Assembly: GCA_958496175.1 (NCBI GenBank)
Contig: OY292279.1
Span: 19,716,001 to 19,780,000 of the forward strand
From: Sisyra terminalis
Taxonomy: Eukaryota; Arthropoda; Insecta; Neuroptera; Sisyridae
DNA length: 64,000 nt
Direction of reading: 5' to 3'
Position 1 is the first letter of the stretch. Each line of letters starts with the position of its first letter. Positions 26,501 through 41,500 of the stretch are shown here, in pieces. The notes below the pieces were generated by a model that saw nothing but the letters and a program-made list of their open reading frames with translations, made no database searches and was not told where the DNA came from. The position numbers and the translations under genes were made by a program.

Positions 26501-29500
26501 CTTGTTTATACGCGTTACGAGATCATGAATGAGCTTTTAAAGCTCTTTTCTACCAGTGACAATTCTTAAAAGTTCTTCTACGTCGTTTTTTTTCCAGTTC
26601 ACCAGAACAAGGTTTGGTATGATGATTTGCAGAACAACAATTGAAGCGATTTCATTATTTTTAGAAAAAAAGATTTTGATTTCGAAAAAGCTGTCATAAA
26701 AAGTATCTTTTTTACTTTGAAGTAACTAACAACTAAAAAAAGATATTTTTTTATGAATTTTTTTTAAAATCAAATACTTTCTTCGTAAAACATAAGCGCT
26801 TAACTTAAATTTATTCCCGAAGTATAATTTTAATAATCGCGCGTCAAATAATCACTCAGTAAATCATTTTTTGGAAATCGCTTCAATTGTTGTTCTGCAA
26901 ATCACCATGTAAAGAAAATCGTCATGCCAAACCTTGTTCTGGTGAACTGAAAAAAAAATGATATAGAAGAACTTTTAAGAATTGTCACTGCTGGAAAGAA
27001 GCTTAAAAGCTCATTAATGATCTCGTTACGCCTATAAACAAGAATTAAACTTTAAGATAATTATGTAAGATAATACAAGAGATTTGCGCTTATGTGACTT
27101 ATATACTCGAAGGGTGTTTCTAAATTAGATGCGTATGTTCCAGAAAATTCTAGAAGAAACACAGTGGTTCCCAATAGCTTATAAATACTATACTGAATTT
27201 TAATCAAAAATCAGTGTTTTATAGAGTTTTAAAACATTGATAACTTAGAAAGAAGAATTTCAACCCCTAATTTCAGTGTTGGCATTTAACAAAAATTAAA
27301 CTTTTATTTACATTTTGAATAAAAATATCAGGCTAACGACTGTTTTCTTTTTCACCTCCATTTCATTTCATATTAATTATTACAAAATTTTTCAAAACAG
27401 CTTTTGGAAATGCACGAACACAATCTAATGAAACTATACGACGAAAGATAAATCAAAATAAGCTTAACAAAGAACAGTTCTCATTTATTAAGTAAAATGG
27501 TCCAAAAAATCATTATTATCTGATCATTGATCTTAACTTCCTTTTTATATTCATTTTTATTTCAAATTGAAACCCATTACAATTCTTTTTATAGGAATTA
27601 CATTCTAACTAAAATTGTAACGTAAAATTTGTTTTATAATAGATTTAATTAAAATGGCAGAATGCATCTACACAACAATGAAGATAAAAACCTTAAAATA
27701 CCTAGTGGTATATTTTTTGTTGTTGTGAAACGATATTTCTATCTTTAATAATCTCATGATTTCTATCTTTACCTGTATTTATATCAATTCCATAAGCTTC
27801 TTTGGTGATAATTAAATGATTTCATATAATTTGTATTATTTCTTTGGTACTAGTCAACAGTACCTGATCGTCAGCGTTTTTTTATTTATTTTAATACTTC
27901 GTCCACCTTCTGTAAAGTCTGTAAGATCTTAATTTCTTAACCATTCCGCATAAATGTTAAACAGAATAAGAGATAAGTATCATCCTTGATAAATTCTAAG
28001 TTTCAATCGAAATATTAATATGAAAAATCTTAGGTTCTGGAATTTTCACATTTAAACTTTGACACATTTAGTTTTCACATTTAGTTTTGACATTTAAAAG
28101 TTTCAAACAGTTCACTGAAATCCAATTGATTTCCTACCAAAAATTAAGGGGTCCTAAGAAAGATTTAATATCATTACAGCCATTTTAAAAGTTTCTTGTT
28201 ATATATTTATTTGGTTGGATAGTAGCTGCCGGCTTATAAACTTTTAAATGCATCGAGAAGCGAAACTAATCCTGTTGAGAATCACTGGTATGAATTAATA
28301 TTATTATGATAGTATTTTTGGTTTAAAAATGACTGTAATAGTTCAATTTTGGGCGAAAAACAAAAAAATCGTTTAACATTGATAAGTATTTTATTTATTT
28401 CTGAGTCACAATAAATTAATGGATAATATTATATGTCTTATGAGACTCAAATTACATCATATTACAAATATCATCATATTACCTGATGATGACAGTCAAA
28501 AACTGTTGAAACGCATCGTAATAAAGAAGAAATTGAGTCACATAAGACATATATTATTATCCATTAAAAAAATCGTATTAAATCAATTGAAATTTGTATG
28601 ATAATGTGAAAACCCAAAAAACCTTCTTTAAATCATAAATGCAACAAGGTCTAATTTAATTCACAACTTTATCCAGTTGGCAGATAATAAGGATAAAATT
28701 TAATTTCCGAATATTCCCGAAAGCTGCTTGTGCCATTTTCCTATTCTGTGCTATCTATTATAGTTGAACCCAAATAAGCAAACTTCATCCAGTCAATAAT
28801 GATAATATTGAGAGGATTCAATGGGTACATTTCAATAGAAATTGACATAAATCAAAACTGACACTCTGATTACCATTCATTAACATCAGATATGAAAAAA
28901 TAAATCAGTTTTGAACCGAAAAAAATATATATTTGACACTAAATTCATAGAATCGTTAATTCGACGAGCTTTTAACAGAGCTTTTATTTTTATTCCGTCG
29001 TCATTGCAATTTGTATACTATTGACGCAAACTCAACAACAAAAACCAACCAAATGGAACGCTACGACTCCAAAGCCCAAAGGTCATTTATTCATTACACT
29101 CTGCTAATTATTTAGCTACAATAAATGCAGTGAGCTTTACGAACTTAAAAAGTGTACGTTAATTAAAAAGCCTATTTGATACCTGGTTGTTAATTACAAA
29201 ACATGCATTAAAAAAACACTAAAATGGATTTAAAAAATACGATTTTTTTTGAATAACATTTATTAGATGAGCTTTTAGTGTGACGTCCAGGCTATATTTT
29301 GTTCACTATCTAATGAAAAAAACTTTAATTAATACTTTGCAATGGAGAAAAAACATGAAAATGCAATTTTCAACAAAAATTGATAAAAAAATGTAGGCTG
29401 AGTGAATATAGCTTTTGAATTTGATTTATATATAAATCAAAATTTACACGGGAAAAAATTGTGCTAGAAACTTCGATATTTATAAAGTTCTATTTTAAAA

Positions 29501-32500
29501 CACTTAACGTTAACAATTAACGTTTACGTTAACGTTAACAATTAACGTTTGAATTTTAAGTATATGAACTGGTAGTATAGTATCAATAACATATTTTTCC
29601 TACTAGTCCGCTATTGCAATATAAATTAAAATAGAAATGACAATACCTATGTAGAAATTCTCTATATATTACCCAAATACATATTTTTTGTACGATTCAC
29701 CATTACAATATACAATAATAGAAATTAAAAAATGTATAAATTATCCATGTATAAATCTTCTTAAAAATTAAGAAATAACACCAACTATTCTTCCAGAATT
29801 CTAAATCTTGTGAACGCTATGTTAAGTATGCAATGCTTTTTTCAAGCTGGGAAAATAGTAAAAATTATTTTAATCCTTAAACCAGGCAAAGATCCCACTA
29901 AAACTTGTTTCTTTAGACTCATCAGGCTTTATTCAATTCTTTTTAAGAACTTCGTGAAACTTATCGTATGTTTATAATACTTTTATATATTCGATGCCTG
30001 AAGAAGTCACGATCGTGACGAAACGTAGCGGAATTGAAAAACAATAAATTAAATTGATCCAAAAAAACCGGACAAATTTATATAATGAATAATTAAATGA
30101 AATCTGAGGATAATATATTAAAGTAAAATGCCTTAATTAAAATTAATTTTTTGGTCAGTTTGATCTTTTGACCATAAAGTTTTTGTCAAAAATAACAAAC
30201 AATGCAAATATTATACACATTTCGTATAATTACACTTTCTTCAACTTCAATTTTTCTTCCATTGCAATAATATTAAGACAAAAATTCTATGAAACAATTT
30301 TTTTTATGTTTTCTGCCTAATGGCAGCTTCAGTCTCCCGCGTGGTTGAACTCTTGTCTCCAATGTCGTTGATTTTTTGCGCGATTCGTTACTTCGGAATA
30401 GTCCATTTTTATTTTTAATGAATTTCCGTAGAATATTATATTTTAGAAGTGAATTAAAAATGTGTTATTGGTCCATAATCTTTTTTTACAATTAATTATT
30501 TACATGAATTTAGAAGTTGGAGTTTCAGAGGAGTAGCTCTTTTTCCTCTAAAAAATAAAATTAAAAAGTAAAAATTTCAAACTATCTGTTTTATTTTTTA
30601 TGTTGGGAAAAATGATCCAAAAATCTAACAAGATATTTTAGAATTACAAATTAAAGAAACCCTAAATTAAGAAGTATAATTTACAGAAATGTCATTCCAG
30701 GGGATATGCTAATAACAAGAGATAAGTGGGGATCTACTGCTCTAATAAATTGGATTAGAATTAATATTATTATTACTTTTTGTCAAATAAGATAAATGAA
30801 GATATAACAAAAGTTTTTAGTTAACCGAATTAAATTCCCTTCCATGAAAACTCAAGATATTGTAAAAGCTAACAAGAGCTTTCACTCATCCACAAACAAA
30901 GTTCAATAACGACGACATTATGATTGAACTAATGACGGAAGGGATGGAAAGCGATTACAAAAGTTTATTTTTCGGTTCCCAATTTAAACCGGAAGTAATT
31001 CAACAAGAATTCAATGACATAAATCAGACCAACGAACTTTAGTTTGACACTGAAGATTCCGCATGCAGCTTGTGAAGTTAAATGGGCAAATCTTGCTAGT
31101 AATTATGTCATCAAACTCGATTTGTCTTCGACGAGTGGGAATAATTGAGGATTCCCAGTTCATCCCTTAATTGAGTTTTTAAATGTCAAATTGAACACAT
31201 TTGGAGGAGAGTTGTTGGATGGCTTGTTTTGTATGATTTGAAAAATATATGTGGAATTTCAAAAAAAAGAAACTATTTTTTCGAGGAAATCTTAGCTTTG
31301 AGCAAATTTGAGGATTAAGACGGGAAACAGGGTGGTAGGTAAGCGAGGTCGCCAGGGTTGAGACCGAATGTCGTGGAGGTTTTACGTGAGTATCGTTATA
31401 TGGGGCGTGTTTGTAACCTGGATGAGAACTTACGAGTTTTAGGGGACAAACTAGACGTAATGATGGCTTTAAAAGCTGCACGTTGTACTCCCTAAGGAGT
31501 AGTGTGGGACCGCACGAACGTTACCATTCACATCGTTTCATCTCACTTTTGAACATTTTCGCATAACGAACGACGAGTGCTAACTTGTTTCAACTTATTA
31601 TTGTATTTAATGTGGAAAGCTCTAAAAAGCTCTACTAGCTGTGTTACGTTTCGTTTTCTCGAGCTCGTCCAACACGTTTTACACGCTGATGTCACGAATA
31701 CGACAAAGACACACTTAAGAATACAGTCGAAAGCTTTACTTAATGTAGCAATAAAAGCTTAAACCATACTTAAACTTTATAAGAATCACCCAGAAAGCAC
31801 TGTGAAGGAGTAAATACTTGAAGACGACAATTCCTCTTATCTTCGCATTAACTACATTTTAAATTACACGGTCCAAAGAAATATTTTCTCGCGAATTGGA
31901 ACTTGAAATATTTGTTGAAACTTTCAAAGCTCAAGATTTAAATGATCATCAACTTTACATACACATAACCATTAAGTGATATTGGAAAGTTATGATGATA
32001 TTGACCTTTTGGTTCGAAACGTTTCAAACTTCTTAAGTGCATTTCAGATAGAATATTTGCGAGAGCAAAAAGACGTGGAGGATAGAAGAGATGGGAGAAT
32101 ATTCAGTACGAATTCCGGGATGGGAAAAACATCCGGTGTTACTAATGGCTAATACGTGCAACTAATGACCATTAACCATATGTTCTCGAGATGCACTCGG
32201 AAATAAATCGAGTGGATGATTTGCGAAAAAAATCATTTATTAAAACCGGGTTCTCCTACTGCTTTTCGAGCGATAAAAGAAGCAAAAGAAAGAACTTTTA
32301 ATAATTATTTGTGTTCATTAATGTCATTTTTCAATGAATATATAGGAAAGTATTTATTTCTCAGAACTTAAACATAAAGAATTAAATACATATTAAAATA
32401 TTGAACTAATTATAATTTATGTCGTAGGACTCAATTTTTTTTAATTATCTTAATAAAAGTTTTAACTTTAAATTTCAATACCTGAAGATGACAGCTAGCT

Positions 32501-35500
32501 GCTGTTAAAACGCCTTGTGAAAAAAATTAATAATTAAATTGACTTGGAATTAAAAAAAAAAAAATATTAAAACTAAAGTAGTATTTAATAATGAAAGTAC
32601 GTTAAATCATAATTGACGAATTTAGATTAAGAAAGGGACATAACACTTCCCATACATTAATTTTTCTTTATCATATGAAAATATGTATTAATCCTATTAT
32701 GTATTTTGTTTTTGGGAGTTAACAATTAAAAATTTTATAATCAACCAAATAAAATTGTCGTGGTTTTCTTTAAATTTCCATTCTAAGTATGATAATACCC
32801 ACAACGTTTTAGATGTTCTTTTCATTAAAAACAGAATTTCAAACGAAAATTTTAATACTTTGATTGATTAATAAAAATACATTGTTGTGAATAGCATATA
32901 GAGTTTATTTTCAATGAATTATTCCATATTTTGAAAATTATGGATATTTGTAAAGAAAACAATTGATGAATATAATCGGTTGATTTATTAAAAAAAAAAA
33001 AAACAAAAACAACCCCTTCTTCGAGCTTGTATAATTGTTCTTTTTGTTATTTAGGGGTGAATTTGTGGATTATTCTGTATATACAAGACAAATATTTTCT
33101 ATTTAGATTTCACTATCCAATCTTTCAAAAACTAACAATCTACCCGTACAAGGAAAGAATATCCCCTTTTATTTTTCTTATTTTTGGTTAAATTCGTTAA
33201 TGGTATAACTTTACTTTTCCATAGCCTTACCCTAAATTTCTAATAAAAATACTGTTTATATTCACAGTTACCTTGAGGGTGTGACAAAACGATGGTTTTT
33301 TGATAATACCACAAAATACAACCCTTAAATTTAAAAATTGTGGGTATTGTATTTTTATAAAATATAAATAAGCTTTCCTAGGAATAGTAGGAAGAGGATC
33401 AACTACCACGCAGTTGGGGGAATTACTGTTTACTGTATATTAACCAACAGGGTTGTCGTTTACAGGAATACTTTTGAGGAAACTTTTACAATTTTTTTTT
33501 CAATTTAGCAAAACGAATTATAGTTTATGGTTATGCTTTATGCTTTATGGATTATTATAAATTTTTATAAGGCAAATTAAGCCTTTACAGAGAAACTATT
33601 TTCTTTCTTACTTTTTATTTTATTGAACCCTTAGGGTTCCTAGTCTACATTACTCCGACATTTCAAAATTACAAAATATTTACATTGCTCTGACCATCGT
33701 CATAAGGGAACAAATGGAGGAAATAATTTTAACAACTGTATACAAAAAATACGACATAAAATTCAAAACTATACAAAAACTTGACCAAATTCGTTAAAAT
33801 TACAAAAAATCATTAATATGCCGTCTTTTTAGTCTCTTCTGGGGGAGGAGGGTTCCATTTAGTGTTCCCAAGACCAACATGTTTGGGTTTCTTTTACTCT
33901 TTTATTATTTCGTATCGAATTGTGAGCTCCATAATGAATTTATTGACATCTTCGACGTTAAAGTTTCCACTGAAAAATTTCATTCCTGATATATCGCCCA
34001 GCTCCTAGAAATAACCGAAGGATTTTACTTTGGCATCTTCTTATAATTTCAATGTTGCTAGGCTTTGCCATGTTCCAGAATGGAACCCCATATGTCCATG
34101 TTTGGACATTATATCCATATTCCCACATGTGTAATCCAGGCAATTTTACGGTGTAGTGCTAAGATCCGACCAACCTTCCTGTTAATGTGGATCATAAATT
34201 GTAAACTAAAGCTATTAGATAGCCTCGTCTTTTTTTCAATGAGAAGTGATAATGAATATTTTTTGCCAGATTCTGGTTTCATAACTATTGGGGTATAATA
34301 ATTGTGGTGTAAAATTGTCATTAAATGTTATTAATTATTCAAATATTTATTTAAAGAGAAATATGGTTATGATAAAAGAACAGCCATAAAAAATATTTGA
34401 AAAGCTTAAAGCTTTTAATACTTTGTGATGTTTGATTTTATTTCAATAAAGCAAAAATCAAAAAGATCACTAAATTTTATAAATTGGAAACTAAATAAAA
34501 TTGAAATTACTTTTACTTCAGTAAAGACTCAAACACATTAAACAAACCATGCCTTCATTTGAACCGAGTTCAAAAGCTAGTTAATTATATTTTTTTACCT
34601 AAAATACCAAGCGATATATAAAAAGTGGCATTTGATTAAACAAATCTACTCCCACAGTTCTTGTTTTAAAATGAATTTGTTTTATTATAATGTAATTATT
34701 TCACACTTGAAAAATAATTAACTCATTCATTTCGTTTTTGTCGAGTCCCTATCTTTTTGCACCCCTTTTCTACGTATTTCTTGGGTACAATGGAGAGATA
34801 TATGTGTGAGCTTTATTGCATCATTCGTTAATCTATTGTTCACGAACGTGATAAGAATGATAATGTTGAGTCGCACAAAAAAGCTCGCGACTATTTAATT
34901 GTTTGAAAGCATCTGCAATTAGTTGGACAAAACATGAGTCTGATATGTGGGACATTGGTACCATCATAAAATAAATTATAAGGGATAAATTAACTGAATT
35001 GTCGTAATTTTCCAGCTAAGAATACGTATTTGTCTTCTTTGAGGTACTGGTTTGAGGAAATAGAAGAAAAAAAATTAAGCTTTGTCGCATTTTTTTTAAT
35101 GACTAGGTAATTTCAAAGATATAATTGTAGAGTAAATGCAGGTGTATGGTGAGTAGTAGTACATTTAAGCGTTTGAAGTATTTCAACCGTATCGTTTGTT
35201 TGTGTGTATATATTTGCAGGCTAAAGCTTAATGAAATTGAAACAAGCTTTCATGTCACTAATAGAACTGTTGGAAAATTTGCCTAGATGTCTTTTCTGAT
35301 AATAAAATTTCAATAAATATTATAACAAAAAAGATCTAATGCCGAATACCAGTACCGCTTACTTTTTTGTATACCGTAATTCATTTGCCAACTTTTGAGG
35401 CAAAATATTTCATTTTCAATCGAAAAGCTTATTAGGAGCTGTTGTTAAAGCTTATTAAGCTTAAGAAATGCTACGCTTATTGAGCTTACAGAGAAACCAA

Positions 35501-38500
35501 TAATATAAATCAATTTTCCTACAGTAAGCAAAACCAAATATAAATTATTATTTTCAACAAAAGGAGCTAAACATTTGTTTTTCTTTTTTAATAATTTTTC
35601 TTCTTTATTGCTTAAAAATGTTAATAGTTTAAACCAGTGTTTCTTAACCAGGATTGAATCGAAATCAGAAAGGTTTGGTGAGTCAGTCTCGCGGGCTAGG
35701 CTGGTTTTTTATGGTTTTGTTCATTTTGTGCATTTATGTATAAATATAAATCTTTATAAACCTTATTTTCATCTTAAAAAAGTATTTTATTTTTCCAATT
35801 AAGAAGAGTTAGGTGAATAGGTATATGAAACTGCTTGGATCAGGATCTCCAACAAGTTTAAGAACTACTGGTTTAAACAAAATTCGAACTCATTACTTTG
35901 ATTCAAGAAAAATGTTGGTTTTTTTCATATACCATACTATTTGGTTTTAATATACTTTTAACTCTTTCTATTAAAATGAATAATCTTTCATAAGCAGTAA
36001 CATTAGGCAATTCAAGATAAAACAAAGAATATTTAATTTTATTATTTTCGAGTCGCAGTTAATGAATAAATAAATAAGTATTTTTGTCGTATGACTCAAT
36101 TTTTTACTTTATTTTTATTAAATCCAATCATAATAATAAGGGGGCAACATGGCTCATAAAAAATCGATGCTAGAATATCGATATTTTTTTTAAAAGTGAA
36201 ATATCAATGTAAAAAAATCGAAGTTTATGAACGATATATCGGTATTTTTTCGATGATTTTACCACCATTAAAATATATTTATATAAAATACAATATTTCT
36301 AAAAAATTTACGATACCGTAAAATTTATACTCCGTCAGTTTATAATCTAACGTTGTTAAATTACAAACTCACGCCTTGTTAACTAGTAGATATATAAATC
36401 AAAGTTTGAGAAAAGATGGCGCTATGATAAAATATCGGTCATGAAACATTGCTCATGAAGAACGATATATCATCTATGTTTTGGTTTCAACACCGACGTG
36501 AAAAATTGATGTTTATGAATCATATATTGATGTTTAAAAAAATCGATGAATCGTTTGCATCCCTAGAAACAATAATGTACAAGTGTAGCAAGTGCTAACT
36601 ATTTATCTTGATTTCTAGTAATAATCACATAATAAGTATCAAAACTGAATTTTCTTTTATAGATATATATAAAAAACAAGGTTTCTTTGATTCTGAACCA
36701 TCAAATTCAACTGGAGTGTTTAAAGCTCGATTAAGCTCGAAATCTATTGATTCAATTTGGACTATTTGTAGATAAATTATTCCTATAAGTAATTGTTAAA
36801 ATTATTTCCACTAAGCTATCTTTTTAATCATGACAAAGGTATACTTTGGAATATATCTTCAATTTTTACAGCTTCTCAGCGTTTATCTACCCCTCTATAT
36901 TTTACTTCATTGCAACATTTGTTAATAACCCGAGCAAAGCTGAATTTTTATGTGATTTATGATCCATATTTTACTCGAGGTAATATGTTTTTTAAGTAAT
37001 ACTAAAAATAACTAACTGCAATAATTCAAATTTCCAACTCGAGCTATTATTAAAGTTGCGCTGCAGTTTGATTCATAAAAATGTTTATGTTTTCTATAAA
37101 GTTGCATATTTTAAAGCTTTCGTGTGCTTCAAACAATGTTTGACTTCAAGCTTGGTTAAGTACAACCATTTTTAATAAGATTTTGAAGTTTAGAAACTTG
37201 ATATCAAATTTTAAATTAATTTAATATACTTTTAAGAATTTAGAGACGGGAGGAAATTTTATTTTTTCGTTAGATTAGTTTTTGAACATATTTTCGATAA
37301 TAGAATAATAAATATTTAACAATGCAACATAATAAATGAATTAAATAACGATTTTACAATCAAATTAATCCACAAAAAAATTATTTGGGCGCTTTCCCCT
37401 CCGCTGATATATACATACCAATGGGGCATGGTAATTTCCGTATTTATATGTATTGTGTACAAAGATGTTAAGTGTTTGGGTTGATGACATCACTTTCCGA
37501 TGGGTCAAATGTTAAATCTGTTAAATCAAAAAAAGGGCGGATTCAGGATTTTTATAAGGGGGGGGGGGGCAGAATATCATCTTTCATTTACAAAAGCGTG
37601 AAAGGGATCACGAAAAAAATTCGCAACTCCATCCAGAAATAGACTAGAGTTTCACTAATGTTCTTTCTGTTACTTTATTCATATATTTTTACAATTTTAA
37701 TAATTTGATTTGCTTCTAAGTATGTGCTGTTATGGAATCTCCACAGTACACAAAAGTGCCTTGGGGGGCACGTGCCCCCGTGCTCTCCCCCCAAAATCCA
37801 CCCTTGAATCAAAATATCATTTTGTTTAAATACATGATCAATGAGGAAAATTTAGTAGCACCACGTGGATGGTTTGATAAATTTAAATATAAAGCTGAAA
37901 TTCACAATATAACGGAAGAGGGAGCTAGTGCTGACAAATAAGAAGCAAGCAAATTTCCGAAACAATTGAAAAAGGTGAATATTCTCCAAATTTTATATTT
38001 AACGTTGATAAAATGGGTTTACTTTGGAAACGTTTGCCATCCAAAACTTTCATATCACAAGAATTTTTCAATTTAGTAAGCAATCTTTACCTATTGCATA
38101 TATTTCTTTCCCCGTCAACGTTAATTCGGTTAACGTAAGGTTCTTGAGGAATCCATTCTTAATGTTAAACGAGGTATTACTGTATTCTGGTAATTGAAAT
38201 TTCTTGGTCGTATTTTAAACTTACTTTTATAAAAAAAAATTATGTTGTAATCTTGATACTGCTTTCCTTTAGGTATATCAAATGAAAATGAATTTATTGT
38301 TTTCTGATAAAACTGGGGAAACTTGGATATACTGTAGCATATATATATTAATTTACAATTCCAGTATTTGTTGAATTAAATTATCACTAAAATATGGTTT
38401 CAATTTCAAAGTAGACTTACACGGCGTGTGTATGAATAATTTCATGAACTAATCGGATTAAGCTTGTAAAAATCCAAAGACTGTAAATTTATCTCACACA

Positions 38501-41500
38501 AAACCAAATTTTATTCCATAATTGCAAATATAAACAAGCATGTTTCGAATTAGTTCACATTCATACAAGGGAACAGCACAGAAAGCACACACGTTCCCAT
38601 GGAAAACATAAAGGACAAATGTAAATTAACCACAATCACGTTTTCTAACCCCCCATTATCCCCCCGGTCGCATCCGCATCCTGATGACGGTAACATATTA
38701 TTTAACCTTGTCTATTACTCACAGTTTTCCAGCATAAAGTAAATGAAAGTTTCACTGTACGAATTTACTATAATGTGGGCCAAATGTTTGTTAAGTTGCC
38801 AACAGACATAAATGATGAATATTTATATTAAATAACAGACGTAGTCTCATACTGTACCACACTGTACACTGTAGCAGAAGCAATTTGTCGTCGAGACTGG
38901 CAAGTCCGAAAACTAAGAACGTTAATAAAACGAATGTTGCCAAATAGGAAAGATTCATTGCGACATTCTATCCTTTTGCACAATCAATTACCAAAGTAAA
39001 TGACCCATATTATTTAAACAATATCTTTTAGCTTCCAAATCCAATTCAAAATTAATCAAACCCACAAAAAACACCCATTCTTTAGAAATTTAATTTAATT
39101 TACCAATGAAATCTCAAATTTCCCACATGAGATCAACTTACACGTGAATAAATTGCTCAATTAATGTTCTTAATTTCACAGGCCTTAATAACAATATAAA
39201 TATCAGAGGACATAGCCTGACATCTTGATATTTTCAAGTGACTCTTCGGTACGATGCAGACACCACTTAATGCACTTGGACTAACGTATAAGGGATAGCT
39301 ATTATCTTGAATGGATATCTAATTTATTGAAGCACAACTTGAAGCGGTTTATCGAAACTTTATCTAGTGTCAAGCAGATAAATTACACCGAACTAGTTAT
39401 TAATTAGTTATTCGACAAAAAGCTTTCAATAACAAATACGTGGGTCGTTTGTGAAGTATGTAAATGTAGTAAGGGAGCTTTTGATTAATCCAACTTAAAT
39501 AATGGAAGGACAAGTTGGTTTAAAACTAAAAAAAGTTAGTATATATCCTTAAGAAGCACATAAGAAGTTATCTTCAGTTTGTTTTAATTCCGAGGATTTT
39601 TGAGGAACTTTATTTATGAATAATTTACACTTTTGTTATTTAAATTAAAAGATCCTCAAAAATCAAAATCCTTGGAACTAAAACAAATTGAAGATACTCA
39701 AAACAGGATCGGAATCAATAATAAATATGTAATAAGAAGTTATACTTCTTCGTAAAAGCTTAGGTTTTTTTTTCGAGGAATAAGTTACTACCGTTTCTGT
39801 TTTAAAACTAGATTTTTTAAAAGAATATGAATTATTTTAATCCTGAAATACTAGTAGCTATCCGTGAAAAATTTACAAAAAACTTTGATACAACTAGGGT
39901 TGCCATCCTTACTTTATTATAAAGTACTGTAATTATGGAAAATTGTACTTTATACTTTATAAGAAAAATAAAGTACGCAAAAAAAACTTAATTTCGCCTG
40001 ATTTTATTTTTCTGAGATTCATTTTAGGTATCAATAATATGCATAAAAAAGGTTGATTTTTAGAATTTTTGGGTAAAAAAGAAATGAAAATTAATTTAAA
40101 TAATGTCTGAAAAATTTTTGTACAGTTGTTTAACAGTGATAACTATCTGATAAAAGTAATACAAAATTTTTTTTTAAGCAAAATGACAGAAAAATAAATT
40201 GAACTGTATTTCGACACAATGTGCTGTTTTTTTTTCTACCTTGAATAAGGTAGAAAAGGTAGGACTTGAAAAGTCCCAAAAAACGACGAAACATTGAACT
40301 TAAATCAAATAAAAGTCATTAAGAAAAAAGTTTGATTATTTTTTGTCCAAAAAAAAAAAAAATAGCTAAATTATCTAATAATGGATATTAATCGAGTGAA
40401 TCTATTAAAGAAAATATTAAAAAGAATTTTAATGAACTGATAATTATCAGTATTCATAATTGAAGAATCGAACATTATAAGTGAGAATCAATAATTTCTC
40501 AACATTTTCATCTCACGAATTTAGTTTCGGTTTGGACCGTGGTTTCGGCTTGAAGACAGCCGAAACCGAAACTAATCCGAAACTAGACCGAAACCAAAAC
40601 ACAACAATTAGCTAGTTCTAGTTTAAGGTAATTATTATTATATTTGGTTATCACTAATATATTTATGTGTTTACATTCTTTGATCTTGATCTTTGCCAAC
40701 ATATTATTATACTACCACTCATATTATTTTGTTATTATTTTAAATCAGTTATAAATTTAATAAAATTGTTTAAAATTTGAACGAATAGTTCATTCGTTGC
40801 TGCAAACGGTAAAATTAATTTACAAAATTTAAAAGAATGAATGTTACTTCTACCTGTGTTCGTTCAATCCTCTTATCGAGCAAATTTTCAATACTTCTCG
40901 ATTTACGGTTTTTTATTAGCTCTAGAGTCGCGAAAAACCATGGCAATTATAAAGTGACGATAAATGACAAAAAAAAAAGTTTAAACTATTTAATCAACCT
41001 TACTATTTGTGTTTAAATACATTTGTCATAGGAAAACGTTTGTAGGATTTTTAAGTTTATGTACATTGACGTCATTATAATGCTGGGCTAATAAGGGCTC
41101 GTTTTAGGCATTTTGAGTTCAATGATTTTTGTTTACATTTTTATATAAAATATTTCTTAGATTTTATCAAGTAAAGTTAAAAATTAACAGCTACATTAAG
41201 TTTTGATATTAGTTTAGATCTTTTAAAAATCGTCTTTTGTTAGATATTACTATTTTTCTTCTCCATTCCTTTGCCTTAAAAATAAAGCAAGCAATGTTTA
41301 ATTTAAAAAAAAAGAAAAGGGTTAACGCATTAAACATTGAAAATTTCAAAATTTTGAGCTTAATTTCATCGTAATTCATCAACAACTACAGGTGTACTCT
41401 CACATAACAAAAAGGTACCACTTAAATAAATTTCTCGAACTGTAAAGCTCAACTTTGCATGAATTCTCCAGTTTGCAACTTGCCTTGAGCATCCGGAACT

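Noticed and set aside
40235..40310. Hairpins followed by CGACGAAACATTG, considered as a sixth hammerhead-like locus
   Set aside because: There is no CTGANGA before the stem; the GAAAC word alone is not evidence.
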